From: Virgisporangium aliadipatigenens
Lineage (GTDB): Bacteria > Actinomycetota > Actinomycetes > Mycobacteriales > Micromonosporaceae
Reading direction: 5' to 3'
DNA: 64,000 nucleotides
Assembly: GCF_016863615.1 (NCBI RefSeq)
Contig: NZ_BOPF01000008.1
Coordinates: 248,001 to 312,000, forward strand
Both the position numbers and the translations under genes were made by a program. Position 1 is the stretch's first letter. The number at the start of each line of letters is the position of its first letter. The notes below the pieces were generated by a model. That model had not been told where the DNA came from and made no database searches. It saw only the letters and a program-made list of their open reading frames with translations. Shown here piece after piece: positions 29,095 to 37,876 of this stretch.

Positions 29095-29982
29095 ATGCGT
29101 CTGTGCGTCTTCATCGAACCTCAGCAGGGTGCCGACTACGAGGATCAGCTCGCCCTCGCCCGACGGACCGAGGATTGCGGCTTCGACGGCTTCTTCCGTG
29201 CGGATCACTTCCTGAGCATGGGCAAGCGGTCCGGCCTCCCCGGCCCGACGGATTCGTGGGTGACGCTCGGCGCGTTGGCCAGGGAGACCAGCCGGGTGCG
29301 CCTGGGCACGCTGGTCAGCTCGGCGACGTTCCGGCTGCCGGGCGTGCTGGCGATCACGGCCGCGCAGGTCGACCGGATGAGCGGCGGCCGCGTCGAACTG
29401 GGGCTCGGCGCCGGCTGGTTCGAGGCCGAGCACAGGGCGTACGGGCTGCCGTTCCCGCCGGTGCGGGAGCGGTTCGACCGGCTGGAGGAGCAGCTGGAGA
29501 TCATCACCGGGCTGTGGTCGGACGCGGAGTCGTTCTCCTTCACGGGGCGGCACTACGCGGTGGAGGACTCGCCGGGCCTGCCGAAGCCGGTTCAGCGGCC
29601 CGGCGTGCCGATCATCATCGGCGGCCGCGGGCCGAAGCGGACCCCGGCGCTGGCGGCGAAGTACGCGACGGAGTTCAACGTGGCGTTCAGTTCGCTCGAG
29701 GAGACGGCGGCGCAGTTCGAGCGGGTGCGGGCGGTCTCGGAACGGAAGCTCGTGTACTCGGCGGCGCAGACCGTCGTGTGCGGGCGCACCGACGCCGAGG
29801 TCGCCCGGCGCGCCGACGCGATCGGTGGGGCGCGCGGCATCACGGGCACGCCCGAGCAGGTGGCCGAGGGGCTGCGCAAGTTCGCCGAGATCGGGGCCGA
29901 ACGCCTCTTCCTGCAGATCCTCGACCTCTCCGACCTCGATCACCTGGACGTGATCGCCTCCGACGTGGCGCCGCTGCTGTGA
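29095..29982 (+). CDS. LLM-class (putative F420-dependent) oxidoreductase
   Basis: A 295-residue TIM-barrel flavin/F420 oxidoreductase of the luciferase-like family, TIGR03619/03560-like: MRLCVFIEPQQGADYEDQLALARRTEDCGFDGFFRADHFL, VRLGTLVSSATFRLPGVLAITAAQVDRMSGGRVELGLGAGW, and PVQRPGVPIIIGGRGPKRTPALAAKYATEFN. The GLGAGW loop and lack of an FMN-specific insertion suggest F420. It starts 10 bases after the EamA stop, and its TGA overlaps the GTG of the next gene, so three genes form one operon. The substrate is unknown. Confidence 0.88.
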   Translation: MRLCVFIEPQQGADYEDQLALARRTEDCGFDGFFRADHFLSMGKRSGLPGPTDSWVTLGALARETSRVRLGTLVSSATFRLPGVLAITAAQVDRMSGGRVELGLGAGWFEAEHRAYGLPFPPVRERFDRLEEQLEIITGLWSDAESFSFTGRHYAVEDSPGLPKPVQRPGVPIIIGGRGPKRTPALAAKYATEFNVAFSSLEETAAQFERVRAVSERKLVYSAAQTVVCGRTDAEVARRADAIGGARGITGTPEQVAEGLRKFAEIGAERLFLQILDLSDLDHLDVIASDVAPLL

Positions 29983-30734
29983 CGCTGCACGGGTACGCGT
30001 TCGGGCCCGAGGGCGGTGCGCCGCTGGTGGCGCTGCACGGGGTGCGGGGATTCGGCGGGCGGTGGAAGCGGCTCGCCGAACTCGGCCGCCGGGTCCACGG
30101 ATTCGATCTGCGCGGGCACGGCGACTCGCCCGACGTGGCGCCGTGGACGCTGGAGCAGCACACCTCCGACGTGCTGTCCACGATGGACGTTCTTGGACTG
30201 TCCACAGTGGACCTCGTGGGGCACTCGTTCGGCGGGTGCGTCGCCGTGCACGTGGCACGCGCCGCGCCGGGCCGGGTGCGCCGGCTCGTTCTGCTCGACC
30301 CGGCGGTTGGCATCAGCCGCCGGGCCGCCCGGGACGAGGCGGCGAAGTCGCTCGTGGTGCCGTCGTTCGGCTCGGTCGAGGAGGCCCGCGCCGACCGGGC
30401 CGTCCGCTGGCCGGACGCGCAACCGTCCTTTGTGGACGACGAGCTCACCGGAAACCTGGTGCGCGACGCGACCGACGGGCGATGGCGCCCACGGTGGCGG
30501 CCGACGGTGGTCGTGACGGCCTACTCGGAGATGGCGCGCCCCGCCGTGGCCCCGCCGAAAGAAGTGCCGACGCTGCTGCTGCGTTCGGTGTCGGCGGGCG
30601 TGGTGCGGCCCGGGTTCCTGGCGGCGTGCGCGCGCGACGGCGACGTGCGGGTGGTCGACGTCGACTGCGGGCACATGGTGCTGGAGGCCCGCCCCGAGGA
30701 GACCCTGCGCCACCTGGGCGACTTCCTCGATTAG
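29979..30734 (+). CDS. Alpha/beta hydrolase
   Basis: A 251-residue alpha/beta hydrolase. The oxyanion segment is LVALHGVRGFGGRWKRL, the FDLRGHGDSP block is conserved, and the nucleophile elbow is GHSFGG. The catalytic His is in DCGHMVLEARPEE and the acidic residue is likely in the VRVVDVD or preceding loop. GTG 29979 overlaps the LLM stop (GTGA), implying coupling. Its stop overlaps the stop of the convergent AraC gene by 3 bases. Likely an esterase or C-C hydrolase acting with the LLM enzyme; not determined. Confidence 0.88.
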   Translation: MTLHGYAFGPEGGAPLVALHGVRGFGGRWKRLAELGRRVHGFDLRGHGDSPDVAPWTLEQHTSDVLSTMDVLGLSTVDLVGHSFGGCVAVHVARAAPGRVRRLVLLDPAVGISRRAARDEAAKSLVVPSFGSVEEARADRAVRWPDAQPSFVDDELTGNLVRDATDGRWRPRWRPTVVVTAYSEMARPAVAPPKEVPTLLLRSVSAGVVRPGFLAACARDGDVRVVDVDCGHMVLEARPEETLRHLGDFLD

Positions 30735-31600
30735 CCGGTGCGGTGGGCGGTGCGGAAGCGGCCGGGTGCGATGCCGTACTCGCGCCGGAACGCCCCGGCG
30801 AATGCGAACTCCGTCGAATATCCGGCCTCCCGGGCGATCGACGACAGCGGTGCGTCGGTCTCCCGGAGGAGGCGGGCGGCACGCTCCAGGCGTTCCCCCA
30901 GAAGGTAGGAGGCGGGGGTGCGGCCCGTCGCGGTGGTGAAACGCCGGGTGAAGGCGGACCTCGACAGTCCCGCGGCTCGGGAGAGGGCCTGGACCGTCCA
31001 CCCGGCGTGCGGGTCGTCGTGGACGCTGCGCAGGATCGCGGTGATGGCCGGATCGGGGGTGACCCGCCGGTCGGCCGTCGCCAGCCAGCGGGTCAGGGCG
31101 TGCGCGAGCACCAGGTCCAGCAGCGCGGCGCGGGTCGCCGCGACGCCCGGCCCCGGCTGCGACTCGTGGTCGTCCAGGAGCCGGACCAGCGGGGAACTCC
31201 CGGCGTCGGCCGGCACCACGATCGGGTCCGGCAGCGCGGCGAGGTACGGGTGCACCGGCCCACGCTCCAGCCGATAGGCCCCGCACAGGAACTCGAACTC
31301 GGCCGGCCCCGGCGTCGTGTCGGCCACGCCGAGCACCACCGGCGGGAGACCGCGCAGCGGCCGCGGCGCGGCGCTCAGCCCGTGATCGGCGCCGGCCGTG
31401 ATGAGGACGATGTCGCCCTCGTGCAGCGGGACCGGCGGCGCGTCGGGCGTCAACAGCCAACCGGTGCCGCGCAGGACCAGGTGGAAGCCGCTGCCGGTGA
31501 GGCCGGAGAAGCGCACCCCCCACGGGGCGGACCGGCGGAAGCGGCGGACCGTGCCGCGGCCCACCCGGAGGGCGGAGATCGCGCGGCTGAGTTCGTCCAT
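30731..31600 (-). CDS. AraC family regulator with cupin_6 domain
   Basis: A 289-residue regulator. The N-terminus is the AraC_binding/cupin_6 type (ALRVGRGTVRRFRRSAPWGVRFSG, FHLVLRGTGWLLTPDAPPVPLHEGDIVLITAGADHGL). The C-terminus has two HTHs (WTVQALSRAAGLSRSAFTRRFTTATGRTPASYLLGERLERAARLL; SSIAREAGYSTEFAFAGAFRREYGIAPGRFR). It is divergent from the flavin reductase gene 99 bases away and probably controls it, a pairing common for AraC/oxidoreductase genes. Confidence 0.88.
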   Translation of the reverse strand: MDELSRAISALRVGRGTVRRFRRSAPWGVRFSGLTGSGFHLVLRGTGWLLTPDAPPVPLHEGDIVLITAGADHGLSAAPRPLRGLPPVVLGVADTTPGPAEFEFLCGAYRLERGPVHPYLAALPDPIVVPADAGSSPLVRLLDDHESQPGPGVAATRAALLDLVLAHALTRWLATADRRVTPDPAITAILRSVHDDPHAGWTVQALSRAAGLSRSAFTRRFTTATGRTPASYLLGERLERAARLLRETDAPLSSIAREAGYSTEFAFAGAFRREYGIAPGRFRTAHRTG

Positions 31601-31699
31601 CGAGGCCGATGGTAGCCGGCCGGCGGGGTGCGCGATCGCGTATGTCGGCGCGTCGGGCGGGTATGGTCGCGCGGTCTCGCCGGGGGTGGGATCGACGGT

Positions 31700-32653
31700 A
31701 TGAAGGAGAGCATCGTGATCGGTGCGGGTCCCGCGGGTCTGAGCGCCGGCCTCACCCTGGCCCGCGCCCGCCGTTCCACCCTCGTCGTCGACGCCGGGCA
31801 GCAGAGCAACCTGGCCGCCGCCACCATCGGCGGGCTGCTCGGCCACGACCGACGACCACCCGCCGAGTACTACGCCGCGGCCCGCGCCGACCTCACCGCC
31901 TACCCCTCGGTCGAACTCCGCAGCGGCGAGGCCGTCACCGCGGTTCGCCAGGACGGCGGGGGTTTCGTGGTGACGTTCGGCGACGGGAGCAGTGAGCACG
32001 CCCGCACCATGATCCTCGCGCCCGGCATGGACTACCGCATCCCACCCGTGCCGGGGCTCGCGGAGCGGTGGGGCGGATCGGTGTTCCACTGCCCGTTCTG
32101 CCACGGGTGGGAACTGCGCGAGCGGCCCATGGCCGTGCTGGCGACCGGCGCCGTCGGGGTGCACGGCGCACTCAACCTGCGCGGCTGGACGGACTCCGTC
32201 ACGCTGCTGACCAACGGCACGCCGCTGACCGACGGGCAACGCGACCTGCTCACCGCCGGCGGGGTGGCGTGGGACGAGCGTCCGGTCGCGGCGTTGGACG
32301 GCCCTCGCGCTGCCTCCGACGGCCCTGGCACAGGCTTCGACGGCCCCGGTGCCGGGCTGAGCGCGGTGGTCTTCGCCGACGGCGGCGCGCTCGACGTGAC
32401 GGCGATGCTGGTCAAGTCGACGCTGTACCAGCGCGGCACGCTCGCCCGCGACCTCGGCGCCACGCTCACCGCACCCGACGAGATGCTGAGCGTGGAGGCG
32501 ATCGCGGTGGATCCGATGGGGCGCACCGGTGTGCCCGGTCTGTACGCGGCGGGGGATGCGGCGACGCCGGTGCCGCCGTCGATGGCGGCCGCGGTCGCGT
32601 CGGGGTACCTGGCGGGGGCCGCCGCGGCCGTCGAACTCGCCGCCGGCTACTGA
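31700..32653 (+). CDS. Thioredoxin-reductase-like NAD(P)/FAD oxidoreductase
   Basis: A 317-residue two-domain flavoprotein. The FAD loop IGAGPAGLSAG is at residues 7-17, the redox pair C131-P-F-C134 is in FHCPFCHGWE, and the second FAD block is GLYAAGDAATPVPPSMAAAVASGYLAGAAAA. The NADPH-binding GxGxxA-type loop in the middle is degenerate (ATGAVGVHGALNL). Residues about 203-217 contain a small Gly/Pro repeat (DGP..., DGPGTG, DGPGAG) not expected in the family. No thioredoxin lies beside it. Start ATG 31700; the upstream frame is open but non-conserved. Confidence 0.87.
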   Translation: MKESIVIGAGPAGLSAGLTLARARRSTLVVDAGQQSNLAAATIGGLLGHDRRPPAEYYAAARADLTAYPSVELRSGEAVTAVRQDGGGFVVTFGDGSSEHARTMILAPGMDYRIPPVPGLAERWGGSVFHCPFCHGWELRERPMAVLATGAVGVHGALNLRGWTDSVTLLTNGTPLTDGQRDLLTAGGVAWDERPVAALDGPRAASDGPGTGFDGPGAGLSAVVFADGGALDVTAMLVKSTLYQRGTLARDLGATLTAPDEMLSVEAIAVDPMGRTGVPGLYAAGDAATPVPPSMAAAVASGYLAGAAAAVELAAGY

Positions 32654-32712
32654 CGTCGCTCATCTCGCACGCTGCCCACTTTCTGGGGCACGCCAAGAAG
32701 GACGTCGTCGAC

Positions 32713-32880
32713 ATGGCGGTGCGCGAGTACATCGAAAACCATCGGGCGGAGATCCAGGAGGCCGTGGCACGCGCGCTCAAGCAGCTCGACGGCAGCGTCG
32801 CCGGTGCCGTTTCGCTGCTCACCGGTATGTCCCGCGCCGAGCTCGACGAAATCGGTGGCTTCGAGGACCCGACCGGCTGA
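32713..32880 (+). pseudogene. Antitoxin-like C-terminal fragment, N-terminus apparently lost
   Basis: From ATG 32713 the frame gives 55 residues (MAVREYIENHRAEIQEAVARALKQ...LTGMSRAELDEIGGF) that look like the C-terminus of small RHH antitoxin-type regulators. The same frame upstream, starting right at the flavin reductase stop, still reads as homologous-looking sequence (ISHAAHFLGHAKKDVVD) but has no usable start codon. The simplest reading is that the first part of the gene was deleted when it was joined to the reductase gene. A leaderless or short functional protein from 32713 cannot be excluded. Confidence 0.45.
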
Positions 32881-33021
32881 CCCCTGTCGGGTGGATCGGA
32901 GCGTTGCCTCGATGATCTCGGCATCACGTTCCCGCACCTTGAACGACCGCTGCATGAGTTGACGCACCCGGTGGTCGCCCGCGCGTAGCGCTCGATACGT
33001 GACGGCCGGCAATGGGCGGCA

Positions 33022-33288
33022 TTGCTTGACAGGTATGAGCTTTCGGTGCTCGTTCGGGCGAGGGACGGCGACGCGTACATCGCCGTCGTCGCCGAGGGGT
33101 TCATCGATCCGGAGTTTCTGGCTGTCGTTCTGAACTGCGTTCCGGGCGTCGCGGCCGCCGATTGGCTGCCCGAGCCCGGCGGCGTCATGGGTATCGAGCC
33201 CGGATTCGGGCAGATAGTGCACTCGGCGATCATTTCGCCGGAGTACCAGGCCAAAATCGTTGATCAGTACGGCGATGACGGGCGCTAG
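33022..33288 (+). CDS. Hypothetical protein, 88 residues, possible remnant
   Basis: From TTG 33022 the frame encodes 88 residues (LLDRYELSVLVRARDGDAYIAVVAEGFIDPEFL...). The composition is that of a folded small protein, not of a random high-GC frame. The same frame to the left (32881-33021) also reads plausibly (CLDDLGITFPHLERPLHELTHPVVARA) but is cut by a TAG. I do not recognise a family. No ribosome site is apparent. Codons here are less GC-rich than in neighbours. Its end overlaps the convergent lhr gene by 4 bases. It may be a broken gene or part of a former small module with the fragment at 32713. Confidence 0.3.
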   Translation: MLDRYELSVLVRARDGDAYIAVVAEGFIDPEFLAVVLNCVPGVAAADWLPEPGGVMGIEPGFGQIVHSAIISPEYQAKIVDQYGDDGR

Positions 33289-36200
33289 CCGCGGAGGCGG
33301 AGGCCGCGGGGCGTGACCCGGAACCCGGCCGCGCGCAGCGCATCGCTGAGCGGACTCGCGTGGATCGCCTCCCCGTCGGCGCGTTCGACCGACAGCGCAC
33401 CCAACGCTCCACTGTGGACGGCATCCGCCAGCGCCTTGCCCGCGGCCGTCAGCGTCTCCGGATCGTCCACAAAGGACAGCAGCGTGCGGCCGCCGCGTTC
33501 GACGTACAGGGTGAGCTCGCCGCCGGTCAGCACCACCAGGGCACCCGCCTTGCGGCCGGGGCGGTGGCCGGTGGCCAGTTCGTCGACGACGCGTTCGGGC
33601 CAGGGGAGGGCCGCGCCGTACGGGTTGGCCGGGTCGGTGGAGGCCAGCACCAGCGCCGTGCTGTCGGCGCCGTCGGCCATGCCGCGCAGGCGGTCGACCG
33701 CGCCGGGGATCGCGAACTGCGCCGCGCCCAGCCCGTCGACGAAGTACCCGCGCCGGGCGGAGCCCCGGTCCTCCAGCGCCGCGAGCACCGGGTACACCCC
33801 GGCGAAGTTGCCCGGGATCCCCTCGGCGGCGACGGCGCCGCGCGTGACGACGCCGTGGCGTTCGAGGAGGAGATCCGTGATCGTCGCGGCGCGACGCGTC
33901 GGGTCGAGGTCCCGATCGGGGAGCCGGTGCCAGCGGCCGGCACCCGACGGCGGGCCCGAACGCACCACTCCCGCGCCGCTCAGCGAGGGCCGGCCGGGCC
34001 GCCGGTAGCGCGAACGGGGCGGCGGCGCCTTGGCCCGGTGCGCACCCGAACCGCTGCTGACCAGGCCGCGCAGCGGGGCGAGCGTGTCGTTGCTCAGGTA
34101 GCCGCCCCACACGAGGTCCCACACGGCGGCCAGCACCTCGGCCTCGCTCCCGACAGTAGGCAGCAGCGCCGTCAACTGGCGCAGGAAGAGCGCCTGCCCG
34201 CCGTCGAGCGCGCCGAGCACCGCCTCGTGCAGGGGAGTGGCGACCGCGTCCGGGTTGACCGGCGGGAGGAGCAGCGGGGCGACGTCGGCGTACGCGAGCA
34301 CGATCCAGCCGTCGCCGCTGCCGATCGCGCCGGATCCCGCCCACAGCAGCTCGCCGGAGGCGCACAGCTCGTCCACATAGGACGGAGTGAAGTCGGCGAC
34401 GCGGGCGGGGAGCACAAGACGTTCCAACGCGGAGGCCGGAATGGGCACGGCCTGCAACTGCTCCACGGCCGCCGCCACGGCGTCCACGCCGCGTCCACTG
34501 CCACCGACCTGCTGCCAGCGGGGCAGGAAGCGCGCGAGGATCCGCTGCGGGACCGGCTCGATCTCCTTGCGCAGCGCCGCGAGCGAACGCCGCCGCAACA
34601 GCCGCAGCACCTCCGCGTCGCACCACTCGGCGACCCCGGGGCCGGGCGTGAACTCGCCCGCGACCACGCGCCCGGTAGCCGCCAGCCGGCGCAGGCACTG
34701 CTCCACCACGTAGGCACCGAGCCCGAACCGGGCCGCGCACGCCGCCGCCGTGAACGGCCCACGGGTGCGCGCGTAGCGGCTCACCAGGTCGGTGATCGGG
34801 TCGGCGGCCGGCGCCAGGTACGCCTCCGGAACGCCCACCGGCAGCGCCACCCCGAGCGCGTCGCGCACCCGTGCGGCGTCCTCGACGGCGATCCAGCGCT
34901 CCTCGCCGCCGATGCGCACCCGGATCGCCCGGCGCGCGGCGGCCAGCTCGACCATCCACTGTGGATCGGCGCCGCGCTCGGCGGCCTCGGCGTCGGTCAG
35001 GTCGCCCAGCAGCCGCAGCAGCTCGGCGGCGTCCTCCGCGTCCCGCGGGGTCCGGTCGCCGGTGAGCCACTGGAGGCGGCGGTGGGTCTCGGCGACGACC
35101 TCCGGGTCGAGGAGGTCGCGCAGCTCGACCCGGCCGAGCAGCTCGCCGAGGAGGGTGGAGTCCAGGGCGAGGGCGGCGGCCCGGCGCTCGGCGAGCGGCG
35201 CGTCCCCCTCGTAGAGGAACGCCCCGACGTAGCCGAAGAGCAGCGACCGCGCGAACGGCGACGGCCGCTGCGTCTCCACCTCCACCAGGCGCACCTTGCG
35301 GGAGGCGACCTCGCCCATCAGCCCGACGAGGCCCGGCACGTCGAACACGTCCTGCAGGCACTCGCGCGCCGCCTCCAGCGTCACCGGGAAATCGCCGTAC
35401 TCGCGTGCGACGTCGAGCAGCTGCGCGGCCCGCTGGCGCTGCTGCCACAGCGGCTGGCGCTTGCGAGGATCGCGGCGCGGCAGCAGCAGTGACCGCGCGG
35501 CGCACTCCCGGAACCGCGACGCGAACAGCGCCGACGTCCCGACGGCGTCCTCGACCAGCGCCCGGATCTCGTCCCCGTCGAACGTCACCAGGTCCGCACC
35601 GGGCGGCTCGTCGGCCACGTCGGGCAGCCGCACCACGATGCCGTCGTCGCTGCCGACCACCTGCGCGTCGACGCCGTACCGCTCGGTGAGTCGCTTGCCG
35701 ATCGCCAGCGCCCACGGCGCGTTGACCTTGGCGCCGAGTACACAGTGGACGGTCAGCCGCCAGTCGCCCAGCTCGTCGCGGAAGCGTTCGACCAGGACGG
35801 TGCGGTCGTCGGGCACGTGGCGGGTGGCCTCCTGCTGGTCGCGCAGGTAGGCGAGCAGGTTGTCGACGGCCCACTCGTCGAGGCCGCCGGCGGTGAGCGC
35901 CGCCCGCGCGTCGGTGTCCTTCGCCTTCGCGAGGCCGCGCAGCCGCGCTCCGATCGCGCGCCCCAGCTCGATCGGCCGTCCCGGGGAGTCCCCTTTCCAG
36001 AACGGCATTCGCGCGGCCTGCCCCGGCGCCGGCGACACGAGCACCCGGTCCGGGGTGATGTCCTCGATGCGCCACGACGTCGAGCCGAGCAGGAACACGT
36101 CGCCGACGCGCGACTCGTAGACCATCTCCTCGTCCAGCTCGCCGACCCGGATCGGCTTCTCCGCACCGGCGAGGAACACGCCGAAGAGCCCGCGGTCCGG

Positions 36201-37805
36201 GATGGTCCCGCCGCTGGTGACGGCGAGCCGCTGGGCACCCGGCCGGGCGGTCAGCTCGTCGGTGCCGCGGTCCCACACGAGCCGCGGCCGCAGCTCCGCG
36301 AACGCCGTCGACGGATACCGCCCGGCGAGCATGTCGAGCACGGCATGCAGGGCCGATGCCGGCAGCTCCCCGAACGGCGCCGCCCGCCGCACCAGCGCAC
36401 CGAGGTCGTCGACCTGCCACGGCTCCATGGCCACCATCGCCACGATCTGCTGGGCGAGAACATCCAGCGGATTGCGCGGCATCCGCATCTCCTCGATGCC
36501 GCCGTCGACCATGCGCTGGGCCACGACCGCGCAGGAGAGCAGGTCGCCGCGGTGCTTGGGGAAGACCACCCCGCGGGACACGGCGCCCACCTGGTGGCCG
36601 GCCCGGCCGACCCGCTGGAGCCCGGCCGCCACGCTCGGCGGCGCCTCCACCTGCACCACCAGGTCCACGGCGCCCATGTCGATGCCCAGCTCCAGGCTGG
36701 ACGTGGCGACCACGGCCGGCAGCCGGCCGGACTTGAGCGCCTCCTCGATGTGCTTGCGCTCCTCGCGGGAGACGCTGCCGTGGTGCGCGCGGGCGATGAC
36801 GGTGGGCGCGCCGGCGGCCGCCCCGGACTGCGCCATGATCTCGGCGGGCAGCTTCCGCTTCTGCTCGACGGGCTCGACCTCCGCCTTCTCTGCGGCGATC
36901 TCGTTGAGCCGGGCGCACAGCCGCTCCGCCCCGCGCCGCGAGTTGGTGAACACGATCGTCGACCGGTGGCTCGCGATCAGGTCGTGCACCCGCTCCTCGA
37001 CGGCGGGCCAGATGGACGCCTGCCGCGTGCCCTCCTCGGACCCGTCGTCGTCGGACTCGTCCAGCCGCGTCATGTCCGGAACGGGCACCTGCACCGAGAC
37101 CTCGATGGTCTTGGGCGTGCGCGGCTGCACCACGGTCACCGGCGCGGCGCCGCCGAGGAAGCGCGCGGTCTCCTCGATCGGGCGCACCGTCGCCGACAGC
37201 CCGATCCGCTGGGCCGGCCGCTCCAGCAGGGCGTCTAGGCGTTCGAGGGTCAGGGCGAGGTGGGCGCCGCGCTTGGTGGCGCACATGGCGTGCACCTCGT
37301 CGAGGATCACCGTCTCGACGCCGCGCAACGACTCGCGGGCCGCGGAGGTGAGCAGGAGGAACAGCGACTCCGGCGTCGTGATGAGGATGTCCGGCGGGGT
37401 GCGGGTGAACAGCCGCCGCTCGTCGGCGGGCGTGTCGCCGGTGCGCATGGCGACGGTGATGTCGGGGATCGGCGCGCCGATGCGGGCCGCCGCCTGGCGC
37501 ATGCCGGCCAGGGGAGCCCGGAGGTTGCGCTCCACGTCGACGGCCAACGCCTTGAGCGGACTCACGTAGAGCACGCGGCACCGCTTCAGTTTGTCGGCGG
37601 GCGGCCCCGCCTGCGCCAGCCGGTCCAGCGACCAGAGGAACGCCGCGAGCGTCTTGCCGGAGCCGGTCGGCGCCACGACCAGCGCGTGCCGGCCGGCCGA
37701 CACCGCGTCCCACGCACCGGACTGGGCGGCCGTCGGTGCCGCGAACGCGGCCGTGAACCACTCCCGCGTCGCCGCCCCGAACCGCTCCAACGTCATGCGA
37801 TCCAT
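33285..37805 (-). CDS. lhr: ATP-dependent DNA helicase Lhr (large helicase-related)
   Basis: A 1506-residue superfamily 2 helicase (3'-5' on RNA:DNA hybrids) used in DNA repair. Walker A is VVAPTGSGKT (about 43-52) and the DEVH box is ILDEVHAMCATKRGAHLAL (about 168-186). The DNA-binding core then follows with TNSRRGAERL, RAHHGSVSREERKHIEEALKSGRLPAVVATSSLELGIDMGAVDLVVQVEAPPSVAAGLQRVGRAGH. The long C-terminal half includes the Lhr-CTD with its winged helices. Length agrees with the actinobacterial long form (about 1500 residues). ATG 37805 follows CTGGGGGGCACC on the coding strand. It overlaps the small hypothetical gene at its 3' end and is divergent from the MarR-GNAT gene. Confidence 0.95.
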   Translation of the reverse strand: MDRMTLERFGAATREWFTAAFAAPTAAQSGAWDAVSAGRHALVVAPTGSGKTLAAFLWSLDRLAQAGPPADKLKRCRVLYVSPLKALAVDVERNLRAPLAGMRQAAARIGAPIPDITVAMRTGDTPADERRLFTRTPPDILITTPESLFLLLTSAARESLRGVETVILDEVHAMCATKRGAHLALTLERLDALLERPAQRIGLSATVRPIEETARFLGGAAPVTVVQPRTPKTIEVSVQVPVPDMTRLDESDDDGSEEGTRQASIWPAVEERVHDLIASHRSTIVFTNSRRGAERLCARLNEIAAEKAEVEPVEQKRKLPAEIMAQSGAAAGAPTVIARAHHGSVSREERKHIEEALKSGRLPAVVATSSLELGIDMGAVDLVVQVEAPPSVAAGLQRVGRAGHQVGAVSRGVVFPKHRGDLLSCAVVAQRMVDGGIEEMRMPRNPLDVLAQQIVAMVAMEPWQVDDLGALVRRAAPFGELPASALHAVLDMLAGRYPSTAFAELRPRLVWDRGTDELTARPGAQRLAVTSGGTIPDRGLFGVFLAGAEKPIRVGELDEEMVYESRVGDVFLLGSTSWRIEDITPDRVLVSPAPGQAARMPFWKGDSPGRPIELGRAIGARLRGLAKAKDTDARAALTAGGLDEWAVDNLLAYLRDQQEATRHVPDDRTVLVERFRDELGDWRLTVHCVLGAKVNAPWALAIGKRLTERYGVDAQVVGSDDGIVVRLPDVADEPPGADLVTFDGDEIRALVEDAVGTSALFASRFRECAARSLLLPRRDPRKRQPLWQQRQRAAQLLDVAREYGDFPVTLEAARECLQDVFDVPGLVGLMGEVASRKVRLVEVETQRPSPFARSLLFGYVGAFLYEGDAPLAERRAAALALDSTLLGELLGRVELRDLLDPEVVAETHRRLQWLTGDRTPRDAEDAAELLRLLGDLTDAEAAERGADPQWMVELAAARRAIRVRIGGEERWIAVEDAARVRDALGVALPVGVPEAYLAPAADPITDLVSRYARTRGPFTAAACAARFGLGAYVVEQCLRRLAATGRVVAGEFTPGPGVAEWCDAEVLRLLRRRSLAALRKEIEPVPQRILARFLPRWQQVGGSGRGVDAVAAAVEQLQAVPIPASALERLVLPARVADFTPSYVDELCASGELLWAGSGAIGSGDGWIVLAYADVAPLLLPPVNPDAVATPLHEAVLGALDGGQALFLRQLTALLPTVGSEAEVLAAVWDLVWGGYLSNDTLAPLRGLVSSGSGAHRAKAPPPRSRYRRPGRPSLSGAGVVRSGPPSGAGRWHRLPDRDLDPTRRAATITDLLLERHGVVTRGAVAAEGIPGNFAGVYPVLAALEDRGSARRGYFVDGLGAAQFAIPGAVDRLRGMADGADSTALVLASTDPANPYGAALPWPERVVDELATGHRPGRKAGALVVLTGGELTLYVERGGRTLLSFVDDPETLTAAGKALADAVHSGALGALSVERADGEAIHASPLSDALRAAGFRVTPRGLRLRG

Positions 37806-37845
37806 GGTGCCCCCCAGGTCTGACACTTTCCCGCTAAGCTGTGTT

Positions 37846-37862
37846 CTTTGACTCAGTCAAAG
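37846..37862. promoter_or_regulatory. Palindromic operator upstream of the MarR-GNAT gene
   Basis: CTTTGACTCAGTCAAAG is a perfect inverted repeat with 7-base arms and a 3-base centre, ending 14 bases before the MarR-GNAT ATG and within the 71-base gap to lhr. MarR dimers typically bind 15-20 base palindromes of this kind, so autoregulation is likely, and lhr may be touched too. Confidence 0.6.
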
Positions 37863-37876
37863 GATTGGAGCCGGCG

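Noticed and set aside
32647-37761. Long minus-strand frame of about 1700 codons overlapping lhr
   Set aside because: Shifted-frame shadow of lhr; no motifs, Arg/Gly/Ala-rich, while the lhr frame has full helicase motifs.
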